Shown here in pieces: positions 1 through 11,758 of a stretch of 64,000 nt of DNA. Source of the stretch: Apiosordaria backusii (lineage: Eukaryota > Ascomycota > Sordariomycetes > Sordariales > Lasiosphaeriaceae); NCBI GenBank assembly GCA_030549205.1, contig JAUKTV010000019.1, positions 310,001 to 374,000 on the forward strand, given 5' to 3'. The notes beneath the pieces were generated by a model that did not search any database, was not told the DNA's origin, and worked only from the letters and a program-made list of their open reading frames with translations. The position numbers and the translations under genes were made by a program. The first letter of the stretch is position 1; each line of letters starts with the position of its first letter.

Positions 1-3000
1 AAGGTTAATACCAGTTAGTATAAGCTGGTTAACTGTATTAAATAACTTAGCATTAAAGTCTACTAAAGAGTTTATAAATTAGTAGAAGTTTAAAGAGTGG
101 TATTTTCTATAGAGGTTCCTTTATTATAATTTAACACTATAAAAATACCTTTAAATAAACAGTTTATAAGCTTTAATAGGGCTTATTTACTATAAAATAA
201 AAGCTTAAAGGCTTAAGGTTATATTATTTTAACGTAATATTAATAATAAAGCCTATTTAATATTACTTTAGTAGGCTATTATAGTAAGGTCCTTTATAAA
301 AGTAGCTATATCGATAGTATATAGTATAATATTTAAGCCCTATTTCTATAGATCGAAATTCTCAAGGCCTATAAGCCTTTAGTTAGCGGGGAATTTATAG
401 ATCTTTTTAATTATCTTAGTAGCTATAGTAATATAAAGGACCTTAATAGAACTACTATTAGCTTTAAGCTTTAATTAGTAAACTATTGTAGCTTTTAGAT
501 ATATAGCTTTAGCTACTATTGGAAGTATAGTTATAGTAATCTTAGGTTATTTTAAAGCGCTTTAAACTGCTATTAAGAACTTAATTTACTTTACTGCTTT
601 AATTATAGTGCCTTATAACTGTTAAATTTAGGCTTTTTGCTTTTTTAATTAAATAGTAAAGGCCTATATACAATAAGAATCTACTAATTCTTTCCTCTTA
701 AAAGACCCTTACTTAAGCTCTATATTTTATATTTTTAAATCTATAGGGGGCTTAGTATACTTACTATTAGAGTGTCCTATAGGGCTTTAAGACCGTAGCT
801 TAATACCGTTTTTAATTAAGGCTTTAATTGTAATTTGCTTATATAATAAGAAGGCTAAGTTTATAGTACTTAAAAGCTTTAAAGAATAGGTTCTATTTTA
901 TATAGTAAATTACTATAATTACTAATAGTAATAGTAGTTAAAAAGGTCGCTTTACCTTTTTACTTTTTTACTTACCTTTAGAATTTACAAAACTACCTAT
1001 CTAGTTATAGTTAAAGTAAAAGGCTATTTTTAGCTTTTATAAGCTTATAGCTTATAAGCCTTTAGTGCCCTATTAGGCCTAATTTTTATATACCTTATAG
1101 TATAATAAATTTAATAGCAGGCATAAATTTAAACTTTATAGGCCTTTAGAAAACTTAATAAGGTAAGGTAAGCCTAGTATTTGCCTTATAACCCTATTTT
1201 AATAGGTAAGCTTTAAAATTAGTAATTTTATAGCCTATTTATAGCATAGTCTATAATGGCCTAAGCTATTATTTATAGAAAGTTTTAAGCCTAAGCTTAT
1301 AAGCTTATAATTTAACTAGGTATCTTCTAAGCTTATAATCTATTAAAATAGGTATAGTTAATTATAGGCTTAAGGGCCCTGTAATTAGTACTTATATACT
1401 AGTTTATAATATAGTAGAAGTCTTATATATAATACCTATAGTTTAATATTAGGGTATTAGAATATAGTACTTTATAGATACTATAGGATAGAAATATAGT
1501 AAGTAAACAATTATATTATAGTACTAGCTTTTTATAAATCTACTATAATAATCTCTATAGTAAGGTTTATATTTAACCTTTACTATATATTTACCGATTA
1601 ACGTGCAATGCCTTATATACCCTAGCAGGCAAATAGGCTAGAATATAGCTTAGTTAACCCCAAGGTTTACTAAGCCCTATAAACTACTTACTAAGTCCTC
1701 TATAGCTCTTAACCTATAAGGCTTATAGGCCTATAATTTAATATAGTAATAATATACTTACTTAACTATAGGCCTACTAATTCTTAACTAATTTGGCCAG
1801 CCTAGTAGTTAGCTATAAGTCTTATAGGCAGTTAAGTTAGTATAGTTTACAGCTTTTTAAAAATCGACTTACGGCTATATAAAAGGGCCGCAAAACCCGA
1901 CACCCTTAACCTAAAGTGTGAGTTATTGTAGGGTTAAGATTAGGCTACTTATACTGCCTATGGTAGTAGGCCTTAGTAGCCTAAATATAAAATTACAGGC
2001 AGTTTAGCCTACTGGTTAGCGGGATGCAGGCCTTTGAATAGCCCTACAGTAAAGTAAGGTACCGGCCAAGTGCCGGGTAACTAACGGGTAGGCTTTTCCA
2101 CTTAAGATTCCACCATATAGTATAATAGCAGCCACCTACTGTAAACTAGGCCTCACAGGGACCTAGTTTAACAACTACTATTATATTAATACTATGTTTT
2201 AATAATTAAGTTATATAGAATAGACCTATACTTAGTACTATAAATGGTCGATTAAGTTTTAATATAGTAAGTAATATAGAAGAAAAATATAGTAGATAAT
2301 ATAAAAAAGTAATATAGTAAGTAATGTAAGAAAGGAATGTAATAGGTAATATAGGAAAGGAAGAAAAGTAGATAGGATCCTTTTTAATTTTATATAAATG
2401 CTAATATCTAGCCTTAGTATAAGCTAGCGAAGAAGTCATCGGTACGGTTATAAGCAATTCGATAATAAAGGAGGTATTTAAAAGGTTTGGCTATAATATT
2501 ATTATATAAGCTTATTATTAAACTTAACGGTAGAAGGTTCTGCTATATAATAAGTACATAATAAGTATATAGTAGTTACATAACTATAACGGTAGCCCTA
2601 GGCAGTTTAAGTAGCATACTAAGTCAACTGTAAAGAGAACCAACGCTAAGTATAGCATTGTAAAAGAAATTTTTTTTAAAAGCTCCACTTCTTAAAGAGA
2701 CATAATTATAATATTACAAATAAAAATAATATAAAAAAACCCTTTTAACTTTATTAATTATATTAATAATAATAACTTTTTTTTTTAAATCACTGATAAA
2801 TATATTTAAATATTTTGCTATAAATTTTTAAATCTTTTAAGTAAATTTTTTAACTTTAATATCGTTTAACTTTACTATATTTACTAATAAAAGAAGAAAG
2901 AATAGTATTTTATAGAGATTATTTGTTTATTTTAGTTAAAATATTTTAAGTTTATTTTATAAATTAATTTAATATTTAAAGTATTTTAAGGGTAAGATAA

Positions 3001-5080
3001 AATAGTAGCAAAGGTAAAGGTAATAAAGGTAACGATAAGGTTAACGGTAATAAAGGTTAAAAACAATATTACTATAGTAAAACCCTCTTTATTATAATAT
3101 ATATTATAAATAATATACTATTAAAAGCAGTTTATTTAAAAGTATAATTAGGAAGTTATTCGGATATATTTATTATAATTTAATAAAAGTTTTAAAATAA
3201 ATGCTCCTTTTTAATCTTAATATATTAGTAAAACCCTAAAAAAATAGTAATTTAATATATTAATATAAGTAACTTATTTATATAATAAAATAATATTACT
3301 TTAAGATGTAGTGATAAGTAAGTACTAACGGACTTTTGAAAGGTATAGTAGTTTAATTAATATAGTAACGTTTTTTTTAATAGTATTATAATTATATTAA
3401 CTTTAGATAATTAAACAGTATAATTTTAAAATATAATAATTAGTAGGTATTAACAGACCTTTAATATATAGGCTACTTTTTAATGTTTATTATTTTTATA
3501 TAATAGTTATTACTTTAAATTAAATTAAGGATTTAAAAGGTATAATTACTTTATAGTACTTTATTTTTTTTTATATATAATTTAATTTACTATTATTTTA
3601 ATATATTTGTAATTAATTGTAATAAATAAATATTATATTATTATATATTATAATATAATAAATATTTCCTTTAGGTTATTAAGAGTAAAAAGAATTGAAG
3701 TTATATAATTTTATTCTATTGTTTTTATAATATTATATAGTTATTATTTATATAAAAAATAACGTTATGTTTTTTAATAAGGTTTAATTTATATTATTAT
3801 TTTACTTTACTATTAAGTTATTACTTTAATTTATTATTAATACTTACGGACAGGCTACTAATTTATAAAGCCTGCTTTATATTTAGACAGTTAATAGTCT
3901 CTATTTATCCTTTTTATTACTTTTTTTTTACCGTCGTTATATTATATTTAGATATTTTAAATTTAAAGTTAATATATTTAGATTTATTTTAGAAGATAGT
4001 TTATAAGTTTATACTATAATATTTATAGTTAACTTTATTTATTAATAAGATATTATTAATTAAATATTTTATAAAATACTATAACTTTTTAAATTAAGTT
4101 TTTAAATAAGCTTTATTTTTTAAAGTAAATAGTTTTACCGTAATTTTAAAAACTCCTTCTTTAAAAGTAAATTCGATTATAATTATATATTAACTTATTA
4201 TTAAATTAATTAACTACTTTAAAATAAGTATCTATATTTTATAAGTTATTAATTTAAAAAAAGACTTTATAATAAAATTAAAATTGCTTTTTTTTTATAA
4301 GCAATTAAAATATTAGTATTTTAATAAACCTCTATACCGTTATATAATATAATAACTATAATTTACTAATTTAAAATAAAGTAAGCTTTCCTATTAAATA
4401 AAAGTAGTTAATATACTAACTTTATTAACTTTATATTAATTATAATACCTTTATAGAAAGTATTAATTATTTTACTATATCTTTAATAGGGTATACTTTT
4501 AATAGTAAGTAAGTTATTTAATAAAGCTAAAGGAAAGTTCCTTATAGGTAGATTTATATACAGTAGATCAAAGTTAAATTAAATAGGTATTTAAATTTAT
4601 ACAGTCAGTTTTAATAATAAAGCTTAGATATTTAATACTTCGATTATTTTAGATTCCTTTTTTTAAGTAACTTTTTATTTAATTAAAAAAGTTATTTAGT
4701 TTATTATTTAAAATTTTATTTACCTTTATTAAGCTAATTTTCATTTCTTTATTATATTAAAGTATAATTTAATTAAAGTTAGATTAGGTATATTAATCTT
4801 TTTTATTATTATAATAAAGTAATGTAAACTCTTTTGAAAGAATTTAAAGGATCTTTTAATGTTAAGAATATAAGGTAGGATGTCTTTTTATTATTTTAGT
4901 TTTTAAGAAATTAAGAAAATTATATTTAAGATATTAATATTAAATATAAGAAAATATTAATTTTATAGTAGAGAAGTAAAATGAAGAAAGAGAAAACTTA
5001 AACGTAATATTTACAAGGTATAAAATTATTTATATAATTGTAATTTTAATTTTAATTTTAAGTAAGTTTAACTGGAGTAG
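1..5080. repeat. AT-rich RIP-degraded repeat block
   Basis: About 5 kb of very AT-rich DNA dominated by TpA steps and poor in CpA and TpG, with no open frame of useful length on either strand. This is the expected footprint of repeat-induced point mutation on old transposable elements. A less degraded stretch at about 1860-2180 keeps ordinary GC content and short palindromic pieces but no recognisable protein. The identity of the original element cannot be read from the sequence. Confidence 0.85.
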
Positions 5081-5691
5081 TAGAAAAGGGGCCTAGGTAT
5101 CGCCAGGATCAATACACCCCCGGTATAGGGTAGCATATCCCCTATATTGGGGTAGCACACCCCCTACATAGGCCAAAGCCGGTGCAGCACCGGTCCACTT
5201 ACAAAGAAGGCAATTCTTAAAGTCGACATTCGGAACAGAAACTGGACTGTTTTACAGCCTATTTGATGGATCTGAGGGATGTCGGGTAAGTATTTGGGAT
5301 GGGCTGGATGGTTATTGGAAGCTATTGGGTGTTCACACTTCTAGATGTATTACCACTTATATATACTTTTATTTCTGTAATCTTTGCTGTCTTCACATTA
5401 CGAGCATCAGCATCACTGCCTTTGACAAAGGACTTGCATAGGTCTCAGCAAGACCAGATAGATACATAGCTAGTCAGAATCATCACATTTCAAAACTCAA
5501 AGACTAAGGTATTCAAAACCCATCAAACCCCCCTCTATCATGGCAATAACAGAAACAGTACAAATAAAGGCTAGCCTAACAATAGCACATTCCCACATGT
5601 CATAAAAACATCAGTTGACACCCCACAAACCAAGACAGCCCATCACACCCTGCCCACACCTTCCATCCCAAAGTCTACCTTCCCCAGCCCC
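5081..5691. other. Transition from AT-rich block to gene space
   Basis: Composition changes abruptly at about 5080. The first 110 bases contain near-repeated GGGTAGCA...CCCCTA motifs and short self-complementary pieces. Positions 5207-5262 match a second copy at 24913-24968. The remainder is ordinary intergenic DNA downstream of the Cys-rich repeat gene, with no gene visible. Confidence 0.6.
5207..5262 (+). repeat. Dispersed 56-bp repeat, copy A
   Basis: This stretch matches positions 24913-24968 at 50 of 56 bases, including an exact 24-base run that begins AAGGCAATTCTTAAAGTCGA. Both copies lie in the same orientation, just outside AT-rich degraded blocks. It is probably a fragment of a once-repeated element. 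Confidence 0.75.
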
Positions 5692-7224
5692 TTAAACACA
5701 ATCAGCCCTCACAGGAACCTCCCTACAGCTATCAGGTCCTGGATGGGGATTATCACAAAGCTGATCACAGTCCACCCCCGGCGCGACAAAGACTCTGTAC
5801 TCCTGTCCCACAAATCCAGGCAGTCTGAATTGTCTCGGATCCGTAGCAGACAGCCCAGAAGCTCTGTACCCAGCCCGACAAGCACAGTAGTTCTTATCCG
5901 TCCCAAACGGAGTGGATATGCAAGAAGTGGTGATGGTGCACTTGTTGAAGAAGGGATTGGGATTGCAGGTGGCACATGGGCTGGGTTTGGTCTTGCGTTT
6001 GCAGTCGGCCGTGCAGGAGGAGTACTCCTTTCCGTTGTTGGCCGCACCGTCGTCGCATTCTTCTCCGAGGGGGTAGTCGATGCGGCCGTCACCGCATTGG
6101 GGCTTGGGACAAGAAGAGGTGCAGGGGTGGACTTTGGTGCAGGTCTTTGTGCAGTTGGAGTTGGGGGTGCCGTTTAGATAGCCGTCGTCGCACTCTTCGG
6201 GGTGCTCGACGATGCCATTGCCACATACCGCGGGCTTTGGAGGGTAGCAGGGTTCTTTGAGAGTGCAGGTCTTGGTGCACTTCGACGACGGGGTGCCGTT
6301 GAGTTCACCATCGTCGCATTCCTCGGGGTTCTCGGTGATGCCATTGCCACAGACTGGGTGCTGGACCCATGTGCAGTTGGTTGTGCACTTGTAGCCTGCT
6401 GTTCCGTTCGAAGAGCCGTAATCGCATTGCTCACCGGGATCGACAACACCGTTGCCACATGTTGGTGGGCAGGGGATGCCAACCTTTGTGCAGTTGGCAG
6501 AGCACTTCGATCCCGGGGCACCGTTCAGTTGCCAGCCAAGATCGCACTCCTCCTCAGGAGTATCCAAGACACCATCACCACAGTAGCCGCAAATCGTGCA
6601 ATTCTTTGAGCAGCCGCTGTTATATGCACCGTTTCTCGGCCCGGCGTCACACTCCTCACCAGGATCGATGTGCCCATTGCCACAGACGGGGGCCTTCTTA
6701 CACTCCTTGGTGCAGCCGGAGTTGGGCTGGCCGTTGAGAGACCCAAGATCACACTCTTCAGGCCACTCAACCTTCCCATCCCCACAGCAAGGGACCTTCT
6801 TGCACTCCTTGGAACAACCAGAGCCGGGCTCTCCGTTGCGGCTCCCCAAGTCGCACTCTTCAGTCCCCTCCTGTTTACCATCACCACAGACTGGGACATA
6901 CTTGCAGTCTTTGGAGCAGCCAGAGTTGGGTGCTCCATTGAGCTTCGGGCCAAGATCACACTGCTCATGGGGGGTTTGCACTTTGCTAAAGGGAAGGGTC
7001 AGTCTAGTTCAAGATGAGACGGAAAAGAACAGAAGTTCCCATGCTTACCCATCACCGCACACTCCTCCACAATAAGTACTGTTGCCACAGATAGGGTAGT
7101 TAGGTCGATGGGTAGGGTAATGGGTGGCGGTAACATAGGTGGTGGTGGTGGTAGTGTTCAGATGGATACGTGTACAAGCGGCTCCTCCAATGAAGAGGGC
7201 CAGGAAGATCTTGTTGTGAAGCAT
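5692..7224 (-). CDS. Secreted protein with nine Cys-rich repeats (DUF4215-like)
   Basis: Two exons, 7224-7049 and 6985-5692, separated by a 63-nt intron with GTAAGC donor, CTGAC branch and TTTAG acceptor; together they encode 489 aa. The start MLHKIFLALFIGGAAC reads as a signal peptide, followed by a Thr-rich linker. Nine tandem units follow, each of the form CG(D/N)G....EECD.G..NG...S.C...C. The intron splits the first unit exactly, since exon 1 ends in CGDG, which supports the model. A different Cys-rich C-terminal domain of about 95 aa follows, with a YCACRAGY motif like an EGF-type fold. The repeats resemble the DUF4215/myxococcal Cys-rich repeat family, usually extracellular. A cell-surface or matrix role is inferred. 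A TATA-like box lies about 95 bp upstream of the ATG. Confidence 0.85.
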
Positions 7225-7315
7225 TTTGAAATGTTAAGGCGAGTGTATTCTAGACCTAAGAGTCTTGGACGTTGGTGAAGAACGATGGCGTGATGGCCTT
7301 CGTCCTGTCGATAGT

Positions 7316-7325
7316 CCTTTTATAG
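7316..7325 (-). promoter_or_regulatory. TATA-like box of the Cys-rich repeat gene
   Basis: The minus strand reads CTATAAAAGG about 92-101 bp upstream of the start codon at 7224. This is a plausible core promoter for the divergent-free upstream region of that gene. Confidence 0.45.
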
Positions 7326-7778
7326 CCTGAGAGAAGCCTCCAAAACAGTAAAAGGCCTCATCCTAACCCAGCTACCTATTCTTCCGGCCTAAGTGCTAAG
7401 AAAAGAATCCATCCCATGATTCTTCGTGACACCGCCATGTCGGCTCAGGGCTGAAGCCATGGCACTGCTTGATATCAAAAGCACGTGAGAACAACAATGA
7501 ATACCTGCGCATGATACGAAGCCTAAGTCGGCTTTCGGCATTCCTGCTGTCCTGCCTGCTAGCTTACACCGAAACTGTGAGTGAGTTGTGGGCTCTCTCA
7601 CCGTGGCGCGGGACAACGCCTATCCAATTCAAGTCTTGTGAACAAAGAAGGTTGAGGGCGGTGCTCAGCGCTGGGAAGGGGATGGCAGCTCATGCTGGAG
7701 GGCCCGCCCTTGGTGAATGATTTGACAGTGCAGCTGAAAAAGGCCCCCACTATTACGATAAGTTGACGCGTACCGGTT

Positions 7779-7945
7779 CTACTCATCCGATATGGATTTG
7801 TCTGTGCGCGGGCACGGGCCACTTTTACAACAAAAAACCCTGCCAACATCTTCAGATCGCCATGCCAAGAAGCCACACAGCAGGGGATTTTGTGTGAAAG
7901 GTGGCCAGTGCATTGCGCACAGACAAATCCATATCGGATGAGTAG
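7779..7945. repeat. 167-bp foldback with perfect 31-bp terminal arms
   Basis: The 31 bases at 7779-7809 are the exact reverse complement of 7915-7945. The inverted symmetry continues inward imperfectly for about 30 more bases (GGCCACTTTTACA... against ...GTGTGAAAGGTGGCC), leaving a short central loop. The structure is that of a foldback element or MITE remnant. No convincing target duplication is seen next to the arms. Confidence 0.8.
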
Positions 7946-8975
7946 ATGCGGTATCATGATGGCGGCTGTAAACGGTAGTCAGCACTTGTACTGGTTGCAA
8001 CTATATGGAATGATAGTGTAGGGCTGGCGTCGGCCCAGGGTGGAAATGTGGAAGCCGAATGCTTATGGCGCCACGGAATTCGGAGAATGTGATCAAACGT
8101 CAAGGAAAAGCTGGGTCATCCTTGATGAATGGGAAAGATGGTGGTGAGGCCTGCGAAGCCAAACCCAACACTTTGGTTCATCGTTCTTGCCATTTTGCTG
8201 ACTCTTCGAAGTGCGGGGGGTGTGGCAGTGTCCATCCATTGCTGGTGAGGTGTTCTGATTCGTCAACTCCGAAGAGGGCTGGGATTCTTTGAGATAATGC
8301 TGTTGACAAACGGATATGGCGCCACATGAAAGAAACATCTAAACTTGGGATCCTTACGTAACTCTCCCATTTCACTCAGCCCGGACGACTGCACCACCAC
8401 CATTGTCTCGGATGAGTCCCCGTCCCGGATGCGTCCCCGTCCGAATGATTGGTGGATATTAGCCGTCGGCCAGGTTTGGCAGGTGACGCTTTTCTGCCAC
8501 GTTCCTTGTGCTCTCTCCGTTAATTCTTGCGCAGTTGTGTCGGGGATCCATTATTACGTCGGTCACAGGCTCAGGAAACCACTGTCTGGAAGGGAAGGAA
8601 CAACTTCAAACCATTGGGTCTATTTAGATACTCTAAGCTGATTTTTCGTCTTTGTAGCAACCGCTTTTCTGGCCTCACTAGCTGTACGCTCCCTCATCCG
8701 TGACCTCCATGAAGAGACAACCCAGATCGCCCAGCGACCACAATGTGTCCCGCATCTTCCCACACCGCAGTTGCACACTTTCTTGATTCGGCGAAATTGA
8801 TGCCCGAGGACTGACACCGTGACGTAATAAGCCCGACCTCGATGTTGATGTAGCCCTACCAGCCAATCCGGTGACGGTCAAATATGACCGGCAGGCAGAT
8901 TCAGCTCGGAAGCAGTTATGGTTGGTGACTTTCACCCAGGTGTAGAACTAGTAAACGATGAGATAGATGCAGACA

Positions 8976-9027
8976 GATGCAGCAGACACGGGACAGATGC
9001 AGTAGACACGGGACAGACGCAGTGGAC
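8976..9027 (+). repeat. 20-bp minisatellite, about 2.6 copies
   Basis: The unit GATGCAGCAGACACGGGACA is repeated with few changes, ending in a partial third copy. Confidence 0.8.
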
Positions 9028-9112
9028 TTTGAGTAGTAATGAATGGTCAATGAAATGGTCTCAAGTGATCAGGCCATCTTGGGGAACATCCGTCCCGCGT
9101 TTCGGCATTCTC

Positions 9113-9246
9113 AGACACACAGCAAACAGCACACAGCACACAGCACACAGCACACAGCACACAGCACACAGCACACAGCACACAGCACACAGCACACAGC
9201 ACACAGCGCACAGCACACAGCACACAGCACACAGCACACAGCACAC
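9113..9246 (+). repeat. Heptanucleotide satellite (ACACAGC)n
   Basis: About 19 tandem copies of a 7-base unit, with one interruption near the start (AAACAGC) and one GCGCAGC-type variant. All frames stay open through it and give low-complexity peptides, which explains spurious open frames here. Confidence 0.95.
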
Positions 9247-9922
9247 CAAGCTTGTCCGTGAGAAAGAAGAACTCCCTTGAACAAGGGTATTCATGTATTG
9301 CCTCTGTAGTGGTTGTCTAGAGACCTCGCTAACCTTGCAGCTTGTCTGCAGCTTATCTTCCATCTTGTCTTGCGATCCTTGAAAGTTCCTTCCGGAGAAA
9401 ACACACCATTAGCGAACAGTCAGGCTCGAAAGTAAGACAATAATGCAGACGACTCAAGCTAAGAACCAACCAACCTTCAAGACCCTTTCCGTTTTCTTTC
9501 CTCCTGAGTCCCAGGATCATCTCCGCCGTCCGGGCCGCCTGATTCAATTGACCGCTGTGCGGCTGTCTGGTGGCTGACTCTAGCGGTGTCTCATGCACAC
9601 CACGAACCTCTCTACACTAGTCCCAAAACGCCCAGGCTAGCCAATAAAGAAGAAAGGGTTAACGTCATTTTAGTCACAAAGATCTACGTTGATCTAATCC
9701 AGACTCAAATGTTTCGGATAGCAAACGATGGAATCGTGATAACACGCCATCCCGAGAAAGGCCGCAAAACTGGCAATCACCAGGAGGGCATGCGGCATCC
9801 ATCACATTTCTTTTTACCGGATGTTCTTCTTTCCGAGAAGTAGTGTGGGACTTTTGTTCACGAGAATCACATCGCTCGTCCATCAATTTGTGGCCAGCCG
9901 ACATGCATCATCCAATCACAAA

Positions 9923-10007
9923 GGGCGTGTGGCTCAGTTGGTAGAGCGTTCGCTTAGCATACTTCAGTGTATGCGAAAGGTCCTGGGTTCGATTCCCAGC
10001 TCGTCCA
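9923..10007 (+). tRNA. tRNA-Ala (AGC) with 12-nt intron
   Basis: An 85-nt sequence folds as a complete tRNA. The acceptor stem is GGGCGTG/CTCGTCC with the G3:U70 alanine identity pair and discriminator A. The D arm is GGCTCAGTTGGTAGAGC, the anticodon stem TTCGC/GCGAA, and the T arm CTGGGTTCGATTCCCAG. The anticodon AGC is at 9956-9958. The 12 nt TACTTCAGTGTA at 9960-9971 sit one base 3' of the anticodon, the canonical nuclear tRNA intron position; removing them gives a 73-nt tRNA. Confidence 0.97.
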
Positions 10008-10348
10008 AACATCAAATCAAATTTCATTTTTGCTACTTGTGGGTTCTGGAAATCCCCATCGTTGTGGGTACATCATGTTCCCCTTGATCCACTTTTGGTA
10101 ACCTGGCCAACCTAGCGCCTGTGGATCTTGAAAAAGGAGTGGAAAAGGGGGTTGAATAAAGGGGCTCGCCATGGTACAATCTGGCCCCGATCAACCTTAC
10201 AAATAGAAAAAATAGGCAATGAACTTCACAGACACATGATAAAGCAAATCAAAATTGTGAACCCAAAAAAAAGGAAAGATCATTATCCTGTCATAATATC
10301 CCCATATTTTAATTATGCCTCCAGTCTCATCTGTCAATCCTCCATTAC
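10008..10348. other. Intergenic region after tRNA-Ala
   Basis: This is AT-leaning sequence between the tRNA and the 3' end of the histidine-phosphatase-like gene. No gene or recognisable element is seen. Confidence 0.7.
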
Positions 10349-11758
10349 CTAGGCATCATGCATCTCCAAGTCATCGTCGTTGCCATCACTGTCCGAGTCT
10401 TCGTCAGTGTAACCCAAGCCTTCGTCCATGAAATCCTCTTCTTCGTCAGTGTAACCCAAGTGTTCGTCCATGGAATCCTCTTCTTCGTCAGCGTAACCCG
10501 AGTCTTCGTCCATGGAAATCTCTTCTTCGACAACTAAATCCTCGTCGTCCCATCGGAAGGGATCGACTACCGTATGCAGCTCTTGGCTCCGCCCAAGGCC
10601 AATCCAATTGGAGAAGATCACGAGGGTGGACCACCACCGTAAGCCGAGGTCTTGCACCTCCTCTGCCGTGTCTTCAATGAAGCCACGATGCGCTGCCTTT
10701 TGATCGAGAAGTCGGCCGTCGGGGTTCCGGTAAGGCCGGCTGGGATCGCTCCCTAGGTGGCGGTAATACTGTCCAAGGGTCCGAGTGTAGTAGGCATTTC
10801 GAGGCAACTCCCTCAACACCGCATCGTCGTCTGCCATCGAATCAAAGGTGAAGACGGTTGCGTCGAGGTTGTTGAGGACTGTCGGAGAATGAAATACCCA
10901 TCTCCCGTCAGAGAGCCTCTGTCGGTGGTCGGTATGCCACTGCTGCATCAGGAAATTCATGATGCCACCGTGGGTGAAAACGACAATTCGCGGTGTACCC
11001 CGCCCCCCCCGCTCTTGGTGGGCAGAGAGGACCCTGGCAGCCCACTTCCGAAGCCATATTCGGGCTTCTCTTGCCGCCGCCTCGATGTCTGCAATCTTGG
11101 GTGTATCGATAACTGCAAGCATTCGCTGTCTTCTCGTGTGCCATGGATTCCCCCCTGGCCAAACCAACCGGGTGAGGTCCACCTTCTGCTCCCCAGGCAA
11201 AATGGTCAACGCATCCTCTCCTGTGCCGCCTCGGACTCTGAGGAGAGAAGCGTATCGTCGGGTTAGCCCGTTGTCGAGTGTCTGAACTACCGGTGTCCCG
11301 GGGAGGTCCGGTGGCCGATTCGTTGCCTCCCTCAAGCCTGGGTGGACGTAGATGCTTGTCTCGAGGGGAGTCAACGGATGGGGTGGGGCAAGCAACCCAC
11401 GAAGCCACCCATTATCCTGCCCTCGAGGAGGATGAAACGGACCCACGAGCTTAAAAGCTGGCTGGACCCCTTGAACGGTCTCAATCGCCCTATTCAACGG
11501 CGACGAGGCCAACAGGTAGACATTGTCGAGCTTCCTCTTCACATCCTCGACAAAATCAAGGCAGTCCGTCGCTCCCTTTGCCGTCAGGCCGTCGGGAAGG
11601 TGAACACCTGTTGCCACCGTGTTGGTGGCCCGGACCTGAAGGTTGGTAAGGTCGGAGAGGCATTCGCAAGGTGGGTTGTCAGGGTTGGGTGGTAGATCAG
11701 CTGCGGCTTCCGCACATTGCAGAAACACAATGTGAACACCCGAAATTAATGAGCTCAT
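10349..11758 (-). CDS. Histidine-phosphatase-fold protein lacking the RH catalytic pair
   Basis: A single-exon model of 469 aa starting MSSLISGVH; the frame stays open 65 codons further upstream but that part covers a 21-bp direct repeat and looks like 5' UTR. The phosphoglycerate mutase-like layout is clear: an N-terminal beta strand (HIVFLQCAEA, residues 9-18), SSPLNRAIET (85-94), GLREA (141-145) and IVVFTHGGIMNFL with His263. In active members the N-terminal motif is RHG or RHAE with the phosphorylated His; here the pair is Gln14-Cys15. The protein is therefore probably a pseudophosphatase, or it was recently inactivated. The C-terminus (about 395-469) is very acidic with three 14-aa repeats of the type EEDSMDEHLGYTDE. 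The fold call is firm; the function is unknown. Confidence 0.8.
   Translation of the reverse strand: MSSLISGVHIVFLQCAEAAADLPPNPDNPPCECLSDLTNLQVRATNTVATGVHLPDGLTAKGATDCLDFVEDVKRKLDNVYLLASSPLNRAIETVQGVQPAFKLVGPFHPPRGQDNGWLRGLLAPPHPLTPLETSIYVHPGLREATNRPPDLPGTPVVQTLDNGLTRRYASLLRVRGGTGEDALTILPGEQKVDLTRLVWPGGNPWHTRRQRMLAVIDTPKIADIEAAAREARIWLRKWAARVLSAHQERGGRGTPRIVVFTHGGIMNFLMQQWHTDHRQRLSDGRWVFHSPTVLNNLDATVFTFDSMADDDAVLRELPRNAYYTRTLGQYYRHLGSDPSRPYRNPDGRLLDQKAAHRGFIEDTAEEVQDLGLRWWSTLVIFSNWIGLGRSQELHTVVDPFRWDDEDLVVEEEISMDEDSGYADEEEDSMDEHLGYTDEEEDFMDEGLGYTDEDSDSDGNDDDLEMHDA
10400..10525 (-). repeat. Coding minisatellite, 42 bp x 3
   Basis: Three copies of a 42-bp unit (starts near 10400, 10442 and 10484) encode the acidic 14-aa repeats at the C-terminus of the histidine-phosphatase-like protein. 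The length is a multiple of three, so copy-number change would keep the frame. Confidence 0.9.

Larger units (their letters stand above)
7225..9922. other. Long intergenic region with hairpin and satellites
   Basis: No open frame here has recognisable protein content or fungal splice structure; the longest frames are under 120 codons. The region holds a large imperfect hairpin (7779-7945), a 20-bp minisatellite (8976-9027) and a heptamer satellite (9113-9246), and ends at the tRNA-Ala. Lineage-specific or noncoding transcripts cannot be excluded. Confidence 0.6.

Noticed and set aside
1..5080. Possible centromere or subtelomere
   Set aside because: AT-rich RIP blocks of this size are common as dispersed islands; no telomeric repeats and no size consistent with a centromere are seen.
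5743..7075. Long frames opposite the Cys-rich repeat gene
   Set aside because: Shadows created by the codon bias of the repeats on the minus strand.
9047..9280. Several open frames through the heptamer satellite
   Set aside because: They exist only because the 7-base repeat contains no stops in any frame; the products are low-complexity.
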